Counted from the stretch's first letter, positions 21,633-32,609 are shown. The stretch: 64,000 nucleotides of DNA from Achatina immaculata (GCA_009760885.1 CM019704.1:13871803-13935802), one strand, 5' to 3'. Notes: generated from the sequence alone by a model not told the origin. Made by a program: numbers and translations.

Positions 21633-21724
21633 CAACAGCTTACAATAATGCAATCCAGCCCAGGGGATGTCCGTAGAATGAGAGTGCATGACAGCTCCAT
21701 AAACAGGCCTGAGACAAGCTAAGA

Positions 21725-22330
21725 GGAAACGTTTATGACATAAGCGTCCATCCTCGGTTTCTCCTGTGTAAGCCGTAGTAACTTATGCCAGAGTCATTGT
21801 ACAGAAAACCTGGGCAGACGTACTGTTTCTATCTAACTCTGAAGTTGTTGTCGCTGCTTCCTGCGCTCACAGTCCTCATTAATAATAAATAATCCTTTGA
21901 GAACTCATTAACCTTGAAGTATGAAATAAAATTATAAATTTTTAAAAAATTCCACTGTGCGTTTTTATAAATGACTTTGTTTAAAAAAAAAGGAAACGTT
22001 ACAAAAATTTTATTGTATTTATTTCGTTTTGTTTTTCGCTTTGAAGATTTAATTTTAAACTGCCAAAAAGCTCAAATGTAGGGCTCTCATCATGTCCTTG
22101 TAAAACATGGCGAAATAAGTTATTTGTGCAGACTTGAAATTTTTTGTTTTCGTAGTGAAAGTGCTTCTCTTCCTACTACCAATTTTTGAACGTTTACTGG
22201 TAATTTATTTCAGCACACAAAACATATTCTGGCTATCAGATTTATTCTTTTCAGTCAGATATTAAATATTGAAAAGCTATTTCTCTGTATTTCATCTTTG
22301 TATGATGTGTTTCTTTGCGTGAACATGAAA
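21725..22330. other. No gene seen
   Basis: AT-rich sequence with T and A runs. No coding features. Confidence 0.5.
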
Positions 22331-22336
22331 TATATG

Positions 22337-22437
22337 TTGCTTAATGCTTTGTGAGCAGTATATATAGAAATATTTGTTGCTTAATGCTTTGTGAGCAGTA
22401 TATATAGAAATATTTGTTGCTTAATGCTTTGTGATCA

Positions 22438-22480
<43 letters not shown>
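22337..22480. repeat. 40-bp tandem repeat (3 copies) grading into (TA)n
   Basis: TTGCTTAATGCTTTGTGAGC plus AGTATATATAGAAATATTTG repeats at 22337, 22377 and 22417. The third copy runs into a 40-bp TA microsatellite, suggesting that slippage started at its TATATATA core. Confidence 0.92.
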
Positions 22481-22481
<1 letters not shown>

Positions 22482-22483
<2 letters not shown>

Positions 22484-22590
22484 TGTCAGGAGTTTAAAGG
22501 GCCGAAACACTTGTCTGAGGGGGGGTACTTCCTCTGATGATCTGAAGGAGTTGTGTTGTTGTTCCGCTCTCTACGGTAGAGAGTTTCTTG

Positions 22591-22631
<41 letters not shown>
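22482..22631. repeat. Short dispersed segment followed by (TA)n
   Basis: The stretch GGTACTTCCTCTGATGATCT … AGAGAGTTTC (22525-22587) recurs at about 43598-43660 (GGTACTTCCTCTGATGATCT … GAGAGTTTCC). A second TA run occupies 22593-22631. The repeat class is unknown. Confidence 0.6.
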
Positions 22632-22633
<2 letters not shown>

Positions 22634-22892
22634 AAATTGCAAATACAATTGTTTGTTACAATAATTTTACACGTTTTTAAAAGGGAGGGCAGAAATGGAA
22701 GAGCCTGGAGCGAAATATGAACGCTTATCTTTTATCTTAGGAAATAAACCTAGATTTATATTGTGTATTATTGAGACGAGCGCTGAAATTTTATGGGGGA
22801 AAAGATAGGGGGGATGAACATAAAGAGCAGCTTCTTCTGGCATATCTTTTCGACTTAAGATAAACGTTCGTCTTCTTAGTTTGCGACTGGTT

Positions 22893-23144
22893 TGAGAAAG
22901 AAAGAAAGAAAGAAAGAAAGAAGAAGAGGTGGTGATGGTGGTGGTGGTGGAGGAGGAGGAGGAGACGAAGAGAAGAAAAAGAGAAGAAAAGAAGAAGAAG
23001 AGAAGAAGAAGAAGAAGAGAAGAAGATGAAGAGAAGAAGAAAAGAAGATGAGAAGAAGAAGAAGACGAACAAGAAGAAAAAGAAAAAGATGAGGAGAAGA
23101 AGAAGAAGAATGTATGTATGTATGTATGTATGTATGTATGTATG

Positions 23145-23174
<30 letters not shown>
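22893..23174. repeat. Polypurine tract followed by (ATGT)n
   Basis: (GAAA)n at 22893-22920, then GGT/GGA, then GAA-rich sequence to 23109, then about 16 ATGT units at 23110-23174. The 173-residue minus frame across it is low-complexity Ser/Phe/Leu and is rejected as a gene. Confidence 0.92.
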
Positions 23175-23175
<1 letters not shown>

Positions 23176-23179
23176 TAAA

Positions 23180-24350
23180 TGGATTCATAACGTCATTCCT
23201 ACTACAAGTATTCTCTTGAAAAAAAAAGTTTTTGGATATCCCATGGCTGTGACAAAACTATCAAATAAGAAACTCTCAAGAAGTACAAATCATGATCGCT
23301 TTGGAGAAGGATTCTTGGCTTTCCAGCGGCTTAGAAGGTAAAATTGCTGGCCTTATTCCAAAGATGAATCAAAGTGTATTTAGGGAAAGGATAATGGAAG
23401 GAATCCAACAAAATCCATTTTGATTTCGGGCGGATCTTCCTGTTCCGACAATGATTTAGCATTTTTGAGCGTTTCCGAAATCGTTCAGTCAATTTTCTTT
23501 CTAAATTTTGCTGATCGGTGGTCTGAAAATGGCTTTTTGCGGGGAGAAAAAGAAATTTCCGTCAAAGTATATGCTTTAGTGCATACCTGTTTCTTGTACT
23601 TTTAGTTGAGTCAGATTATGTGTAGTAACTAGCTCGAGGATGCATGACGCAGCTTAGAGAGCGGTGGTTTTAAGTTTAACATCTCTGAAAAATTATTCAG
23701 AACTAGAAACGGAATAAACAGCTTTTACAATTTACGACAATAATAGATTGATGAGTGACATTTTATATGACAGATGTTTATACAAAACTATACATTTCTG
23801 GAACTGGAGAATGCACGAATTTATCCATGTCCGTTAACATATGGCGACTTGAGTCAAGTAAGTTTAGTGGCCCTCACGGGCAGAAAAATCTGTCCATCAT
23901 TCAGCTGCGCACGACGGAATCAACACAAACGCTGCATTGCTGCTAACTCCTGACGCGCATGCGCGTAACAGTAATATCCTGTTGTCTGTCATGCGTGCTA
24001 GTGATATTCATGCACTGAAGCGCTAAATTACGTTACATTATCAGGGTTTAAATACCCTGGTTGCTGCTGCATACAGCGAGACTGATTCAGTGGAATAACA
24101 CCCAGCATTATCTTACTAATCCTATTAAAAGAACCGCAACTGCTTTAAAAAAAAGGGCAGACAAACACAGCTTATGCCTAAAATCAGCTTTACATAAACA
24201 AAATAACCTAACCTTAAAACCAGCTGATTCCCAAAACGAAGCCTAACTCCGAGAAAATCATCTTTAAATAAACAAACAGACTTACATTTGTTAAAAAAAT
24301 CAGCGAAGCTATACAAATCAGTTTTACTTAAACACACACACATTCTCTCC
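23180..24350. other. No supported gene
   Basis: Short frames at 23420-23605, 23755-23946 and 24061-24246 lack domains. The stretch 24150-24330 contains weakly repeated AATCAGCTTTACATAAACAA-like units, probably an old minisatellite. Confidence 0.45.
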
Positions 24351-24354
24351 TATC

Positions 24355-24452
24355 CACCCTTCTATTCTCTCTATCTCCTACTCCCTCTCTCTCTCTCTTC
24401 TATTCCCTCTCTTTTTTTCTGTTATTCTCTCTCTCTCTCTCTCTTTCTCACT
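24355..24452. repeat. (TC)n-rich microsatellite
   Basis: Interrupted CT repeats. Confidence 0.9.
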
Positions 24453-24454
24453 AC

Positions 24455-24896
24455 TTTGCTGTATGACTGGTACTCTTATACTAAAAGAGACAGCCAGTGC
24501 TCGTTAGAAACACAGAACAATAGATAAGTTATATTAAATAACATTAAATTTTAATAAATATTACATTAGATTTACTTCTTCGGTACTAAATATACACCAA
24601 CTACCTACTGAGTCTAGGCAAATTCAGAAATAAACACTGCTTTACAAATAAATGCAAGAAAATGCCTCTTTACATAATAAATATATGTCACATGTAAATA
24701 TAACATCATTTAATAAAACTGATTTCAGAAATACTTATTATCAAATAACCTTTTTAAAAAAAATACTTTATACCAGAAAAGTAAATCTACTTCATCGTAA
24801 TTAACGATGTCTGAAATAATTATATACTTGCTTCATTAAAAATTTGCTTTATCAAAAATATCTATTTCGTTAAAAATAATTGTTGTCTAACATATG

Positions 24897-24897
<1 letters not shown>
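24455..24897. other. No gene seen
   Basis: Very AT-rich with scattered TTTACATAA-like words. No coding. Confidence 0.5.

Positions 24898-24938
<41 letters not shown>
24898..24938. repeat. (TA)n microsatellite
   Basis: Uninterrupted AT run of about 40 bp. Confidence 0.95.
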
Positions 24939-24943
<5 letters not shown>

Positions 24944-25229
24944 AACATGAGAAACTCTCAGAACAGTCCACTAGCTGGGCCCTTTTTTCACTAGGCCTGG
25001 TTCCTGAACAGGAGATAACGGTTTAGGTCCCGAACCGCCCAGTGTTCTTTTCACGACTCCCTTAGAGACAAGCATCAAAGACAAATTTTCCTTGTGGTTT
25101 CCCTTCGTGCTCGTGGAGGCTGTTAGAAGACTGTTCCTTGAGTTTCTGTGAAGTCTGTGAACTAAAAAAATCTGCGGCATCCCACTCCCACTTCCCCTAC
25201 CCCACGCCACCCCCTTTAAGACTTCATCC

Positions 25230-25720
25230 AATCATGTCCTTGGTTAGCGATCGACTAAGCCAGTGGTTCCTAACTGGTGGTCCGCGTTTACTCATTAAAA
25301 GTTACCCACGTTTTGTGGACAAAAAATTCGTTTGCACTGAAAGCACGTAGGCTAGCCTACAGAAATGAAACCTTTCCAAAGTAAGGAATCTGTGGCCTCG
25401 ATTTTGAAACAGCAGGGGGTCCACGGAAACTTGTAAATTGGGAACCACTGGATTAAGCAATTGCCGTCCAGTACATCCTGTGGCGTCTTGTAATACAGCA
25501 ACAAATTCTCTCCACTTCTCGCGGTCTGCCGCCAGCCTTTGTACTGTGCCCCAGCTGTGCTGCATGCTACTCATTTCCACTTCTACGGTTCTCCACCAGG
25601 CAGCTTTGGGTCGTCCTCCCTTTTTTTCCCTCGGGTGTTCCTCGCGTGGCTGTTTTAGCGATGTTGATGGGGTCTCTTCGGATCACATGACTAATCCATT
25701 TCCAGCGGTTTTGTTGTTGT
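25230..25720 (-). pseudogene. LINE 3' end (KWREF type) interrupted by a MITE
   Basis: From about 25720 leftward the minus strand reads RWKWISHVIRRDPINIAKTA, a frameshifted GRPKAAWW equivalent, then a VEVEMSS block and AADREKWREFVAVLQDA. This is a C-terminal segment of a LINE endonuclease/reverse transcriptase ORF. The remaining 3' untranslated part matches 7235-7400. A 190-bp hAT-type element (25261-25450) splits that untranslated part. The reverse transcriptase core is absent. Confidence 0.8.
25261..25450. mobile_element. hAT-type MITE, 190 bp, with 8-bp target duplication
   Basis: It starts CAGTGGTTCCTAACTGGTGG and ends TTGGGAACCACTG; the ends are inverted repeats (CAGTGGTTCC with one base different just inside). 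Flanks are GACTAAGC (25253-25260) and GATTAAGC (25451-25458), an 8-bp duplication with one mismatch, diagnostic of hAT. No transposase is encoded. The related sequence at 7235-7400 shows the uninterrupted target. Confidence 0.9.
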
Positions 25721-25724
25721 TGTT

Positions 25725-26470
25725 GTTGTTGCTAATATGACACGCATATTTTCTAGTTCACGTTGGACAAGTAGGTCCCTATTATTTATTGTCTGTAAAT
25801 ATTTAAAATCTTTCCGAGTCAGGTTGTGTGGAATGAGGATAATAGTTAATTTCATTTTCAGTTATTCTTCAGCATTGTGCTCCATAGAGGAGTATGAATA
25901 ACATACAACCTTGATACAGTTTCTAGTAGTGTATCAGAAGACTTTACTATCAGTTTAATCAGTAGCTGCCTCATAAGTTTATTCTATGTCCAGGCATTTA
26001 CTATATATAAATGATCTATCCTATTTAAAAACTATAACTGTAAACAGCACTCAACAAAAAAGCTAAACTGATTCAGCAAAAGTTGTGTGGTTAGCATTTG
26101 AAAAATAGTCGACACAGCAGGGTTTTGTATAATGTGCTTTGTCTACTAGTTTTCAAGTGCTAACCACAAAACACTGTGCTGAATCTCTGTACGGTGCCGA
26201 AGCGTCGTGTTTCTCATTTGAGGAATTTGTGCCAACAAAAAGAATAGCTGTCTCATAGTAACAGCCCTTTCAAAAAATGTAAGATGTGAGGGGAGCACTA
26301 AAATTTAGGAAGCTTTTGTTGATTTCATCTTGGATTATTTTTGGATATTGAAATGCCCGACAATTCGGCAGGTCGCCAGAATCAAGGAATTGAATTCGTG
26401 AAAGGATAAGCACGCAGTAAAGAAGACGGCGTTTCTCAAACTATTTAAATGTCGGGCCACAAATCTTATG
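25725..26470. other. No gene seen
   Basis: A (GTT)n run at about 25713-25732, then AT-rich sequence without coding features. Confidence 0.5.
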
Positions 26471-26476
26471 GTCCCA

Positions 26477-26554
26477 CAGAAGAAGAAGAAGAAGAAGAAG
26501 AAGAAAAAAGAAGAAGAAGAAGAAAAAGACGAAGAAGACGAAGAAGAAGAAGAC
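26477..26554. repeat. (GAA)n microsatellite
   Basis: Interrupted AAG/GAA repeats. Confidence 0.93.
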
Positions 26555-26559
26555 TGGGT

Positions 26560-27185
26560 TAGATAAACCAGAGCAAAGATCAAGGATCGGAAAGACAACA
26601 TCAAGAAATGGACCGGAATCTGCCTGGACAAAACATCAAGAAATCAAAAGTCAGCCTGAGCAGGAGATCCACTACAAATCTGCGTTGCTCAGGGGAAAAC
26701 AGCACCTGACACGACAGCTAACAATAACAGGTATCTTAGAGACTCCTTGACAACTGACGGAACAGGCCCATCCCCATGATTTGATATGCTGTGTTGTTTC
26801 TTCCCTCTGGGTATCAATAAAGACATTCCACTTTGTAAAACACTCTAAAACAACACTGGCAGTGTCAGTAGATCTTGGATATATATCTGCACAAGTGCTT
26901 AGAGCGGTATTTAGGCAAAGTTTAAATGAAATGAAATGTAGCACATCTGTAACCGAACCCACATTTTTCAATTATAAAGTACCTTCCTCCCAGTTTCTAT
27001 CTACCAATATTACTCATAAAAATTTATTCTGGGAGATTATTGAGACTAATTCAGAAGTAAAGGAGTTTAGAATGTTTAGTTTATAAAGGAGCTACTTTAT
27101 TTTGCTATCTTTCTTTGTTGCATTTCAACGCTTAGTTACTTGAAAATAAAAACATAATTCTAAGCCAAATTTTTTAAGGTCTTGT
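26560..27185. other. No supported gene
   Basis: Overlapping ~100-residue frames on both strands (26672-26971 minus, 26781-27086 plus) lack recognisable domains. Confidence 0.45.
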
Positions 27186-27189
27186 CCCA

Positions 27190-27410
27190 GCAATCAGAGG
27201 ATCCCCAAACAAGCTATCAAGTGAAACACAACAGCCCGAAGAAAAAGAGGTCGACCACGAGAAACTCTAAAAAAGACATTGTTAAGAGATCTCAGTTTAG
27301 TGGGCACAACATTCCTCGATGAGATTGAAAAACTCGCCAAAGACAGAAAATCCTGGCGAACTACCATGCGGGCCCTATGTGACGTTTAGCGGCACGGAAA
27401 GGATGTAAGA
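27190..27410 (+). pseudogene. LINE 3'-end fragment
   Basis: Reads RGRPRETLKKTLLRDLSLVG, then DEIEKLAKDRKSWRTTMRAL with a stop after CDV. The RGRPR…DR..WR pattern is the C-terminus of LINE ORFs like those elsewhere in the window. It is short and 5'-truncated. Confidence 0.75.
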
Positions 27411-27414
27411 AGTC

Positions 27415-28070
27415 CAATTTTTTTAAGGTCTTATCCCAGTAACAAACCATTCTTTCACGTTCACCTTGTCAGTCAAATGGATGAACTTGCAGTGGCCATT
27501 TCGAACTTCTTATAAATGTCCCCACTTTCCTCCATTTCTGAATACAACGAAGTCCATTATTATGGAACTATAATTTTAAGAAACGAAAATGTTATATTAC
27601 CATTTGTAATTCCGTGCCAACCGTACCGTTGACATACATATTTATAATGTATTCGGCGCCTAATTTTTTGCGAACAACAAATGTATTTTTAATGGAAAAT
27701 GTTTATAATATTTATAATAAACATATAACAACGAAGAGTCCAGAATCCAAATCACCGAACACGAAAATGAAATGGAAAACATCCTGTCTAGAAAAATTCA
27801 TAAAAGCAAATGTTTGGAAAGTGTTCCTTACAGACATTTATGGATACAGAAGAAAGATTTCTAAAAGTGTTCGTAACATTGATGAACCTTTTCTCTTAGT
27901 TTGATCTTAGAAAACTCTAAATTTGTTAGGTTCCGGAGATTTGTCCAGGCATGCTGTTTTGATATTCATATTTCTTTTGTAAACCTCGCCAAATACATGT
28001 ACAAGAGTTTGTACATGAAATCTTCAACGCCTTACAAGTTAGTTCTCAGCATTTAGTTAGTTCTTGTTTT
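27415..28070. other. No supported gene
   Basis: A 96-residue plus frame (27614-27904) has no recognisable domain. Confidence 0.45.
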
Positions 28071-28074
28071 ATCC

Positions 28075-28445
28075 GCCTTATTAGCCTATTCTTCACCTTA
28101 GTTTACTTACATTTGCCTGTTCTTCACCTTAGTTTACTTACATTTACCTAATCTTCACCTTAGTTTACTTACATTTGCCTGTTCTTCACCTTAGTTTACT
28201 TACATTTGCCTGTTCTTCACCTTAGTTTACTTACATTTGCCTGTTCTTCACCTTAGTTTACTTACATTTGCCTGTTCTTCACCTTAGTTTACTTACATTT
28301 ACCTAATCTTCACCTTAGTTTACTTATATAAATCTCTTCATCGTCTTAGTTTACTCACATAAACCTACTCTTTGCCTTACTTTAGTTACATTAACCTGTT
28401 CTTCGCCTTTATTTAGTTACACTAAACATTTCCACAACTTACTTT
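28075..28445. repeat. 31-bp minisatellite, array A
   Basis: Units of TTCTTCACCTTAGTTTACTT plus ACATTTGCCTG with a 31-bp period from about 28090 to 28330, then diverged units to about 28445. It is related to array B downstream. Confidence 0.92.
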
Positions 28446-28619
28446 AGTCACATTTTTAAAAAACTAAACTTCATTGTCAAAACTCGAGACATTGGCTCAG
28501 ACATGAAAATACATCAATAACTCGTGAAGACGAAGATGATCTGCAGTGACTTTTACAATGCCGTGATGGAAGTTTGTTGTAAGGAAAGGGGCTGGCTGTC
28601 GCCAGGCGTTGTTAGACAA
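28446..28619. other. Unique spacer between two related minisatellite arrays
   Basis: About 174 bp with no repeat units, interrupting the 31-bp arrays. I could not see inverted repeats or a clear target duplication. Confidence 0.6.
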
Positions 28620-28988
28620 GCGCTGTACTTCAGTTACATTAATCTATTCTTCGCTTTACTTTAGTTAAACTAATCTATTCTTCGCCTTACTTTAGTTGCA
28701 TTAATCTATTCATTTCCTTAATTTAATTACATTAATCTATTATTCACCTTACTTTAGTTATATTAATCTATTCTTCGCCTTACTTTAGTTACATTAATCT
28801 ATTCTTCGCCTTACTTTAGTTACATTAATCTATTCTTCGCCTTACTTTAGTTACATTAATCTATTCTTCGCCTTACTTTAGTTACATTAATCTATTCTTC
28901 GCCTTACTTTAGTTACATTAATCTATTCTTCGCCTTACTTTAGTTACATTAATCTATTCTTCGCCTTACTTTAGTTACATTAATCTAT
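28620..28988. repeat. 31-bp minisatellite, array B
   Basis: Units of TTCTTCGCCTTACTTTAGTT plus ACATTAATCTA. The last seven or so are near identical, so expansion is recent at the right end. Confidence 0.93.
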
Positions 28989-29066
28989 ATACTTTTCGAA
29001 GCTTGTTATTTCCAAATTTGCACTGAGTTCAATCGAAGACCTCAATTGCCCTTAACCCATCTAGAT

Positions 29067-29283
29067 CAGTGGTTCTTAAAAGTCCCATGTCCCAGATTAT
29101 CTCTTTTCAACACAGTTTACCCCCGAACCTTCCCCTATATACTAAGTAATCATCCAGATTTGTACCTTCATGCATTCTTTCTTATCGTTAAAAAAAACTC
29201 TTACTAATTTCTTGATTGGAAACAAACAAAGAAAAAAAAATCCCTCCATGGACTTGAAATATCTTCCCGTTTGGGAATTTCTG
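29067..29283. mobile_element. hAT-type MITE, 217 bp, diverged ends
   Basis: The left end CAGTGGTTCTTAAAAGTCCC and the reverse complement of the right end, CAGAAATTCCCAAACGGGAA, are imperfect inverted repeats. The 8-bp flanks are ATCTAGAT (29059-29066) and ATCTAGCT (29284-29291), 7 of 8 matching. The left end closely resembles the element at 25261-25450. Confidence 0.65.
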
Positions 29284-29429
29284 ATCTAGCTTGTTTTTGT
29301 AGTCATTTTATTTTACTCAAGATAAAATTGTGCTTGCTAGCAAATAACGCTGTTAAAAAGAAAACTCACGATATCAAATGCTACAAAAACTCATGTACGA
29401 GAATAGAGTTAAATTATTGTTATTATGTG

Positions 29430-29715
29430 CCGTGCCGGAAGGCGTTAGCGATCATACTTCTCCATCTTGCGCGGTCCTTGCTCTTTCCGATTAGTTCAGA
29501 TGCTTCTATTTTTCAGTGCCACGTGGTCAATCCACTGAGATATTTTCCCTTTGGCCTTCTTCTCTTCCTTTTTGTCCTTTGATTCTTCTTTCTTCTTCTT
29601 CGGCCTTCATGTTCTTGGTCATACTAAATCGGTCACCAGGACGAAGTCTGGTCTTCTCTGGGTCTTCCTGGCAGCCCCAAAACTTCTGTCTTAGCTCCGA
29701 GCCCTCTGGTCATGG
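29430..29715 (-). pseudogene. RTE-like LINE 3'-end fragment, decayed
   Basis: The plus strand begins GTGCCGTGCCGGAAGGCGTT, like the 3' terminus at 39381 (GTGCCGTGCCGACTGGCGTT). On the minus strand pieces such as KGKISQWIDHVALK remain among stops. It is an old family 3-like copy. Confidence 0.6.
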
Positions 29716-29894
29716 TCTGGTTGAGTAGGTTTGTAAAATTTGGGCACTATTGGAGAACATGTCTGCAGTTTGTTCTCCGCACCCTACACGGGTACGTGAG
29801 TTCCCTTGATTTCCAGTCAGTACTAGGTTTTCCATTGAGTGTACGAAACCGGGTGCTCTAGTGCTACATAGAGTCCGTTGTGATCAGTGCAAGT

Positions 29895-30265
29895 GAAACT
29901 ACTTGGACAGTTACTAAAAAGATACATGAATGTCTAGAAGTTAGGGAAACATGGTTTCTTAGAAGAATGTTAAGAACACCATGAACAACAAGAAAATCAA
30001 ATGAGGAAATTTTCAGAGAGACCGATTCGAGGAAACAAGTAATTAATCACAACAGTCAAGAAAAGACAGGCTAAATTTATAGGACATGCTATGAGAAAAG
30101 GTAAACTAGAACACATCCTAACAACAGGAAAATTAGAGAGGAAAAGAGACCGAGGTAGACCAAGAGAGATTATCCTGCATGGATTGGCAAGAGGGCATGG
30201 AAAGAGGATACCAGAACAACTCATAGAAGCGATCCAAAACTGAGAGTTATGGGGAGAATTAAGTG
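29895..30265 (+). pseudogene. RTE-like LINE fragment (family 3)
   Basis: Reads ETWFLRRMLRTP, a stop, TTRKSNEEIFRETDSRKQ, then in shifted frames RQAKFIGHAMRKGKLEHI and RGRPREIILHGLARG. This is the family 3 C-terminal order with frameshifts and a stop. It is followed by a T run and a GA-rich tract. Confidence 0.82.
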
Positions 30266-30307
30266 TCGGGCGAGGTTTTTTTTTAATAGAATTTTGCTCA
30301 ATATAGA

Positions 30308-30541
30308 CGAGAAACGGAAAAGGAGACAGATAATAGAGAGATAGAAAGAGAGATGAGAGGAGAGAGAAAGAGAGAGAGATTGAAAGAGAGAAGAGATGAG
30401 AGAAAGAGAGAGAGAGAAAGAGACAGACAAAAAGAAAGAGAGAGATAGAAAATGAGAGAGAAAGAGAGAGATAGAGAAAAAGACAGAAAGAGGGAGATGG
30501 AAAGAAAGAGAGAGATAGAAAGAGAGAGAGAGAGAGAGAGT
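30308..30541. repeat. (GA)n-rich microsatellite
   Basis: Interrupted AGAGAG/GAAAGA tract. The minus frames across it (Leu/Ser-rich) are artefacts. Confidence 0.93.
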
Positions 30542-30544
30542 GAA

Positions 30545-30940
30545 TGATCTTTATTTTTAAAGGGTATTGAGCACGAAAGCCGTCTTATATTCTGCACTTC
30601 ATCGCTCCATCTTTTATTCTTCCCACACATTCGATTTAATACGATACAAGCATACAAATTACATTAGGAAAAAAGCGTGTCAAAAGAGTGTAAGATTAAA
30701 CTATTAGAATCAAAGTAAAAGAGAAGAAGTAATTAACCTAATAAAATAGCTCTCTCATACACATACACGCACACACATAGACATATACATAAACAAAAAT
30801 ACATTTTCAGTACAGATCTTCTAACATATGTTTTTTTAACAAACATTAACATAATTTCTAACAAAATCTAACAAGTTACTCTTCGAACATTGTCATTTTA
30901 GTACTTGATGGCTGGTAAGTCATGGGTTGAGAGAGTGCTG
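30545..30940. other. No gene seen
   Basis: AT-rich sequence, possibly including the 3' untranslated tail of the LINE at 30945-32460. Confidence 0.45.
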
Positions 30941-30944
30941 GTTA

Positions 30945-32460
30945 TTCTATGGAGGCATATAATTACAAGCAAGTAAATTACGATACAGGTTTGAGTTAAA
31001 CGATGAAGTATTGCTAATGGATTTTAAATGGTAGGAGAGGGTGTTCCAGAGCTGTACTGCAGAGTATGCAAGGCTTTTCCTGTACATAGCAATCCTGGGT
31101 TTAGAAAGAAGGCAGTTTTTTAAACGCTGGCTATGTTTAGTGTTATACGTAAACAGTGACCACAAGTAAGGCGATGGATTGTGCAACAGAATTCTGTGAA
31201 CAAACTTAACTTTGTTAAAAATGACTCTATATTTGAGGAGTAGAATTTTGAGTTATTTGTGCTGATCTACAGTTTGTACTGGGTGTTTGTCACAAATCAG
31301 ATTTAATGCTCGTTTGTGAAGTGAGTGGAACCTTTTTGTGTTTGAGACTGTGCATCCGTCTCAGATTGTGAAACAGTAATCTAAGTGTGTTTGTATGTGT
31401 GATATGTAATATATCTTTCTTATGCCTGTGTCAGTAAAGTGTTTAATTCTGGCTAGTTGGTAAACTTTCTGTGCAGTCAAGTTTGTTAGGTTATGTACGT
31501 GAGAATTCCAAGTTAAATGCTGATCAATGATGAGTCCTAGAGTTTTATGTTCATGAACATCTTCTATTGCCTTAGTCCTTGCACAAAGCTGTGGCGAAGT
31601 TTCTGTTGCATTCTGCAGTGTCTGTCTGGTAGTGATGAGCATAGATTTTGTTTTGTTGGTGTTTATACCATTTTTATTACTCCATTTAATCAAACTGTTT
31701 ATATCATTTTCGAGCATTGTCTGTAGGTTATTTATGTCATAATCACTATTATAAACAGTACAGTCATCAGCAAAAAGATCACATGAAGAGTGCTTTAATT
31801 GTAGTGGTAAGTCATTAATATAGGTAGCAAAGATAAGAGGACCAAGAATGGATCATTGAGGAATACCAGTATCAACCACAGAAGGGTTAGATATTTTGTT
31901 TCTAAAGCAAACTACTTGTTTTCTACCTGAGAGAAAAGATGTAATGAGTTTTGTCAGGTCAGGGTGTAATCTATAACCTTCCAGCTTTTTTTGCAGGAAT
32001 TTCATGATCAGTCATATCGAAGGCTTTCTTAAAATCAACAAAGACAGCACTACACAATTTGTCATCATTTATATTAGACGGTCCGTTTTCTGTCATTTTA
32101 GTTAATGCTGTGTGGCAGGAGTGATTTGGTCAAGAACCTTACTGTCTACTAGTAGATTGTTTTTTTTGCATGTGGAGCAGTGTTAACTTTTGTACATGTT
32201 TTTTAAGAGGTTTAGATAATGATGACAGAATGGATATGGGTCTATAGTTTGAGGGGTCACTAGTCTGTCCAGATTTAAAAAGAGGAAACACTTTGGAGAG
32301 TTTAAAAGCGGAGGGAAATAGTGTTTGTCAATGCACAAATTGCGTATGTATGTTAGTCTGTCTGTAATAACTGGTGCAGCATAGTGTAGTATCTTGTTAT
32401 TAATGTCATCACATCCTGCTGAGTTAGTGTTCTTTAAAGACCGGATGTAGTTATAAACCT
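30945..32460 (-). pseudogene. Jockey/CR1-like LINE reverse transcriptase, 5'-truncated
   Basis: The minus strand reads KLCSAVFVDFKKAFDMTDHE near 32060-32000, then decayed SILGPLIFATYINDLPLQLK near 31850-31800, the catalytic CDLFADDCTVYNSDYD (about 31780), and INTNKTKSMLITTRQT. It then reads HKTLGLIIDQHLTWNSHV and, at 30947-31186, YNTKHSQRL … MYRKSLAYSAVQLWNTL. This order (VDF.KAFD, GPL.F..YINDL, FADD, LG..ID..LTW, YNTR…KSL.Y.G..LWN) is typical of Jockey/CR1-group LINEs and differs from the RTE-like pieces elsewhere. Stops and frameshifts break the frame. No endonuclease is present. The GAGGCATATAATTAC end at 30951 may be near the true 3' end. Confidence 0.88.
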
Positions 32461-32608
32461 CACCGGAAATGAATATTTAATTGTTTTAACTTTACGCATT
32501 TACTGTCGCTGAAAGTTTTCAACACACTCAGGTCGCAAGCAGGGGTCGGTAATGAAGATTTTAGAATACGAATTTCTTCCCCAAAATGTTCACTGAAGTT
32601 AGAAACGT

Positions 32609-32609
32609 T

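Noticed and set aside
22667..23188. 173-residue minus-strand open frame
   Set aside because: Ser/Phe/Leu/Tyr low complexity from GA, GAA and ATGT microsatellites.
28620..28988. CRISPR-like array of 31-bp repeats
   Set aside because: No spacers between units; a simple minisatellite.
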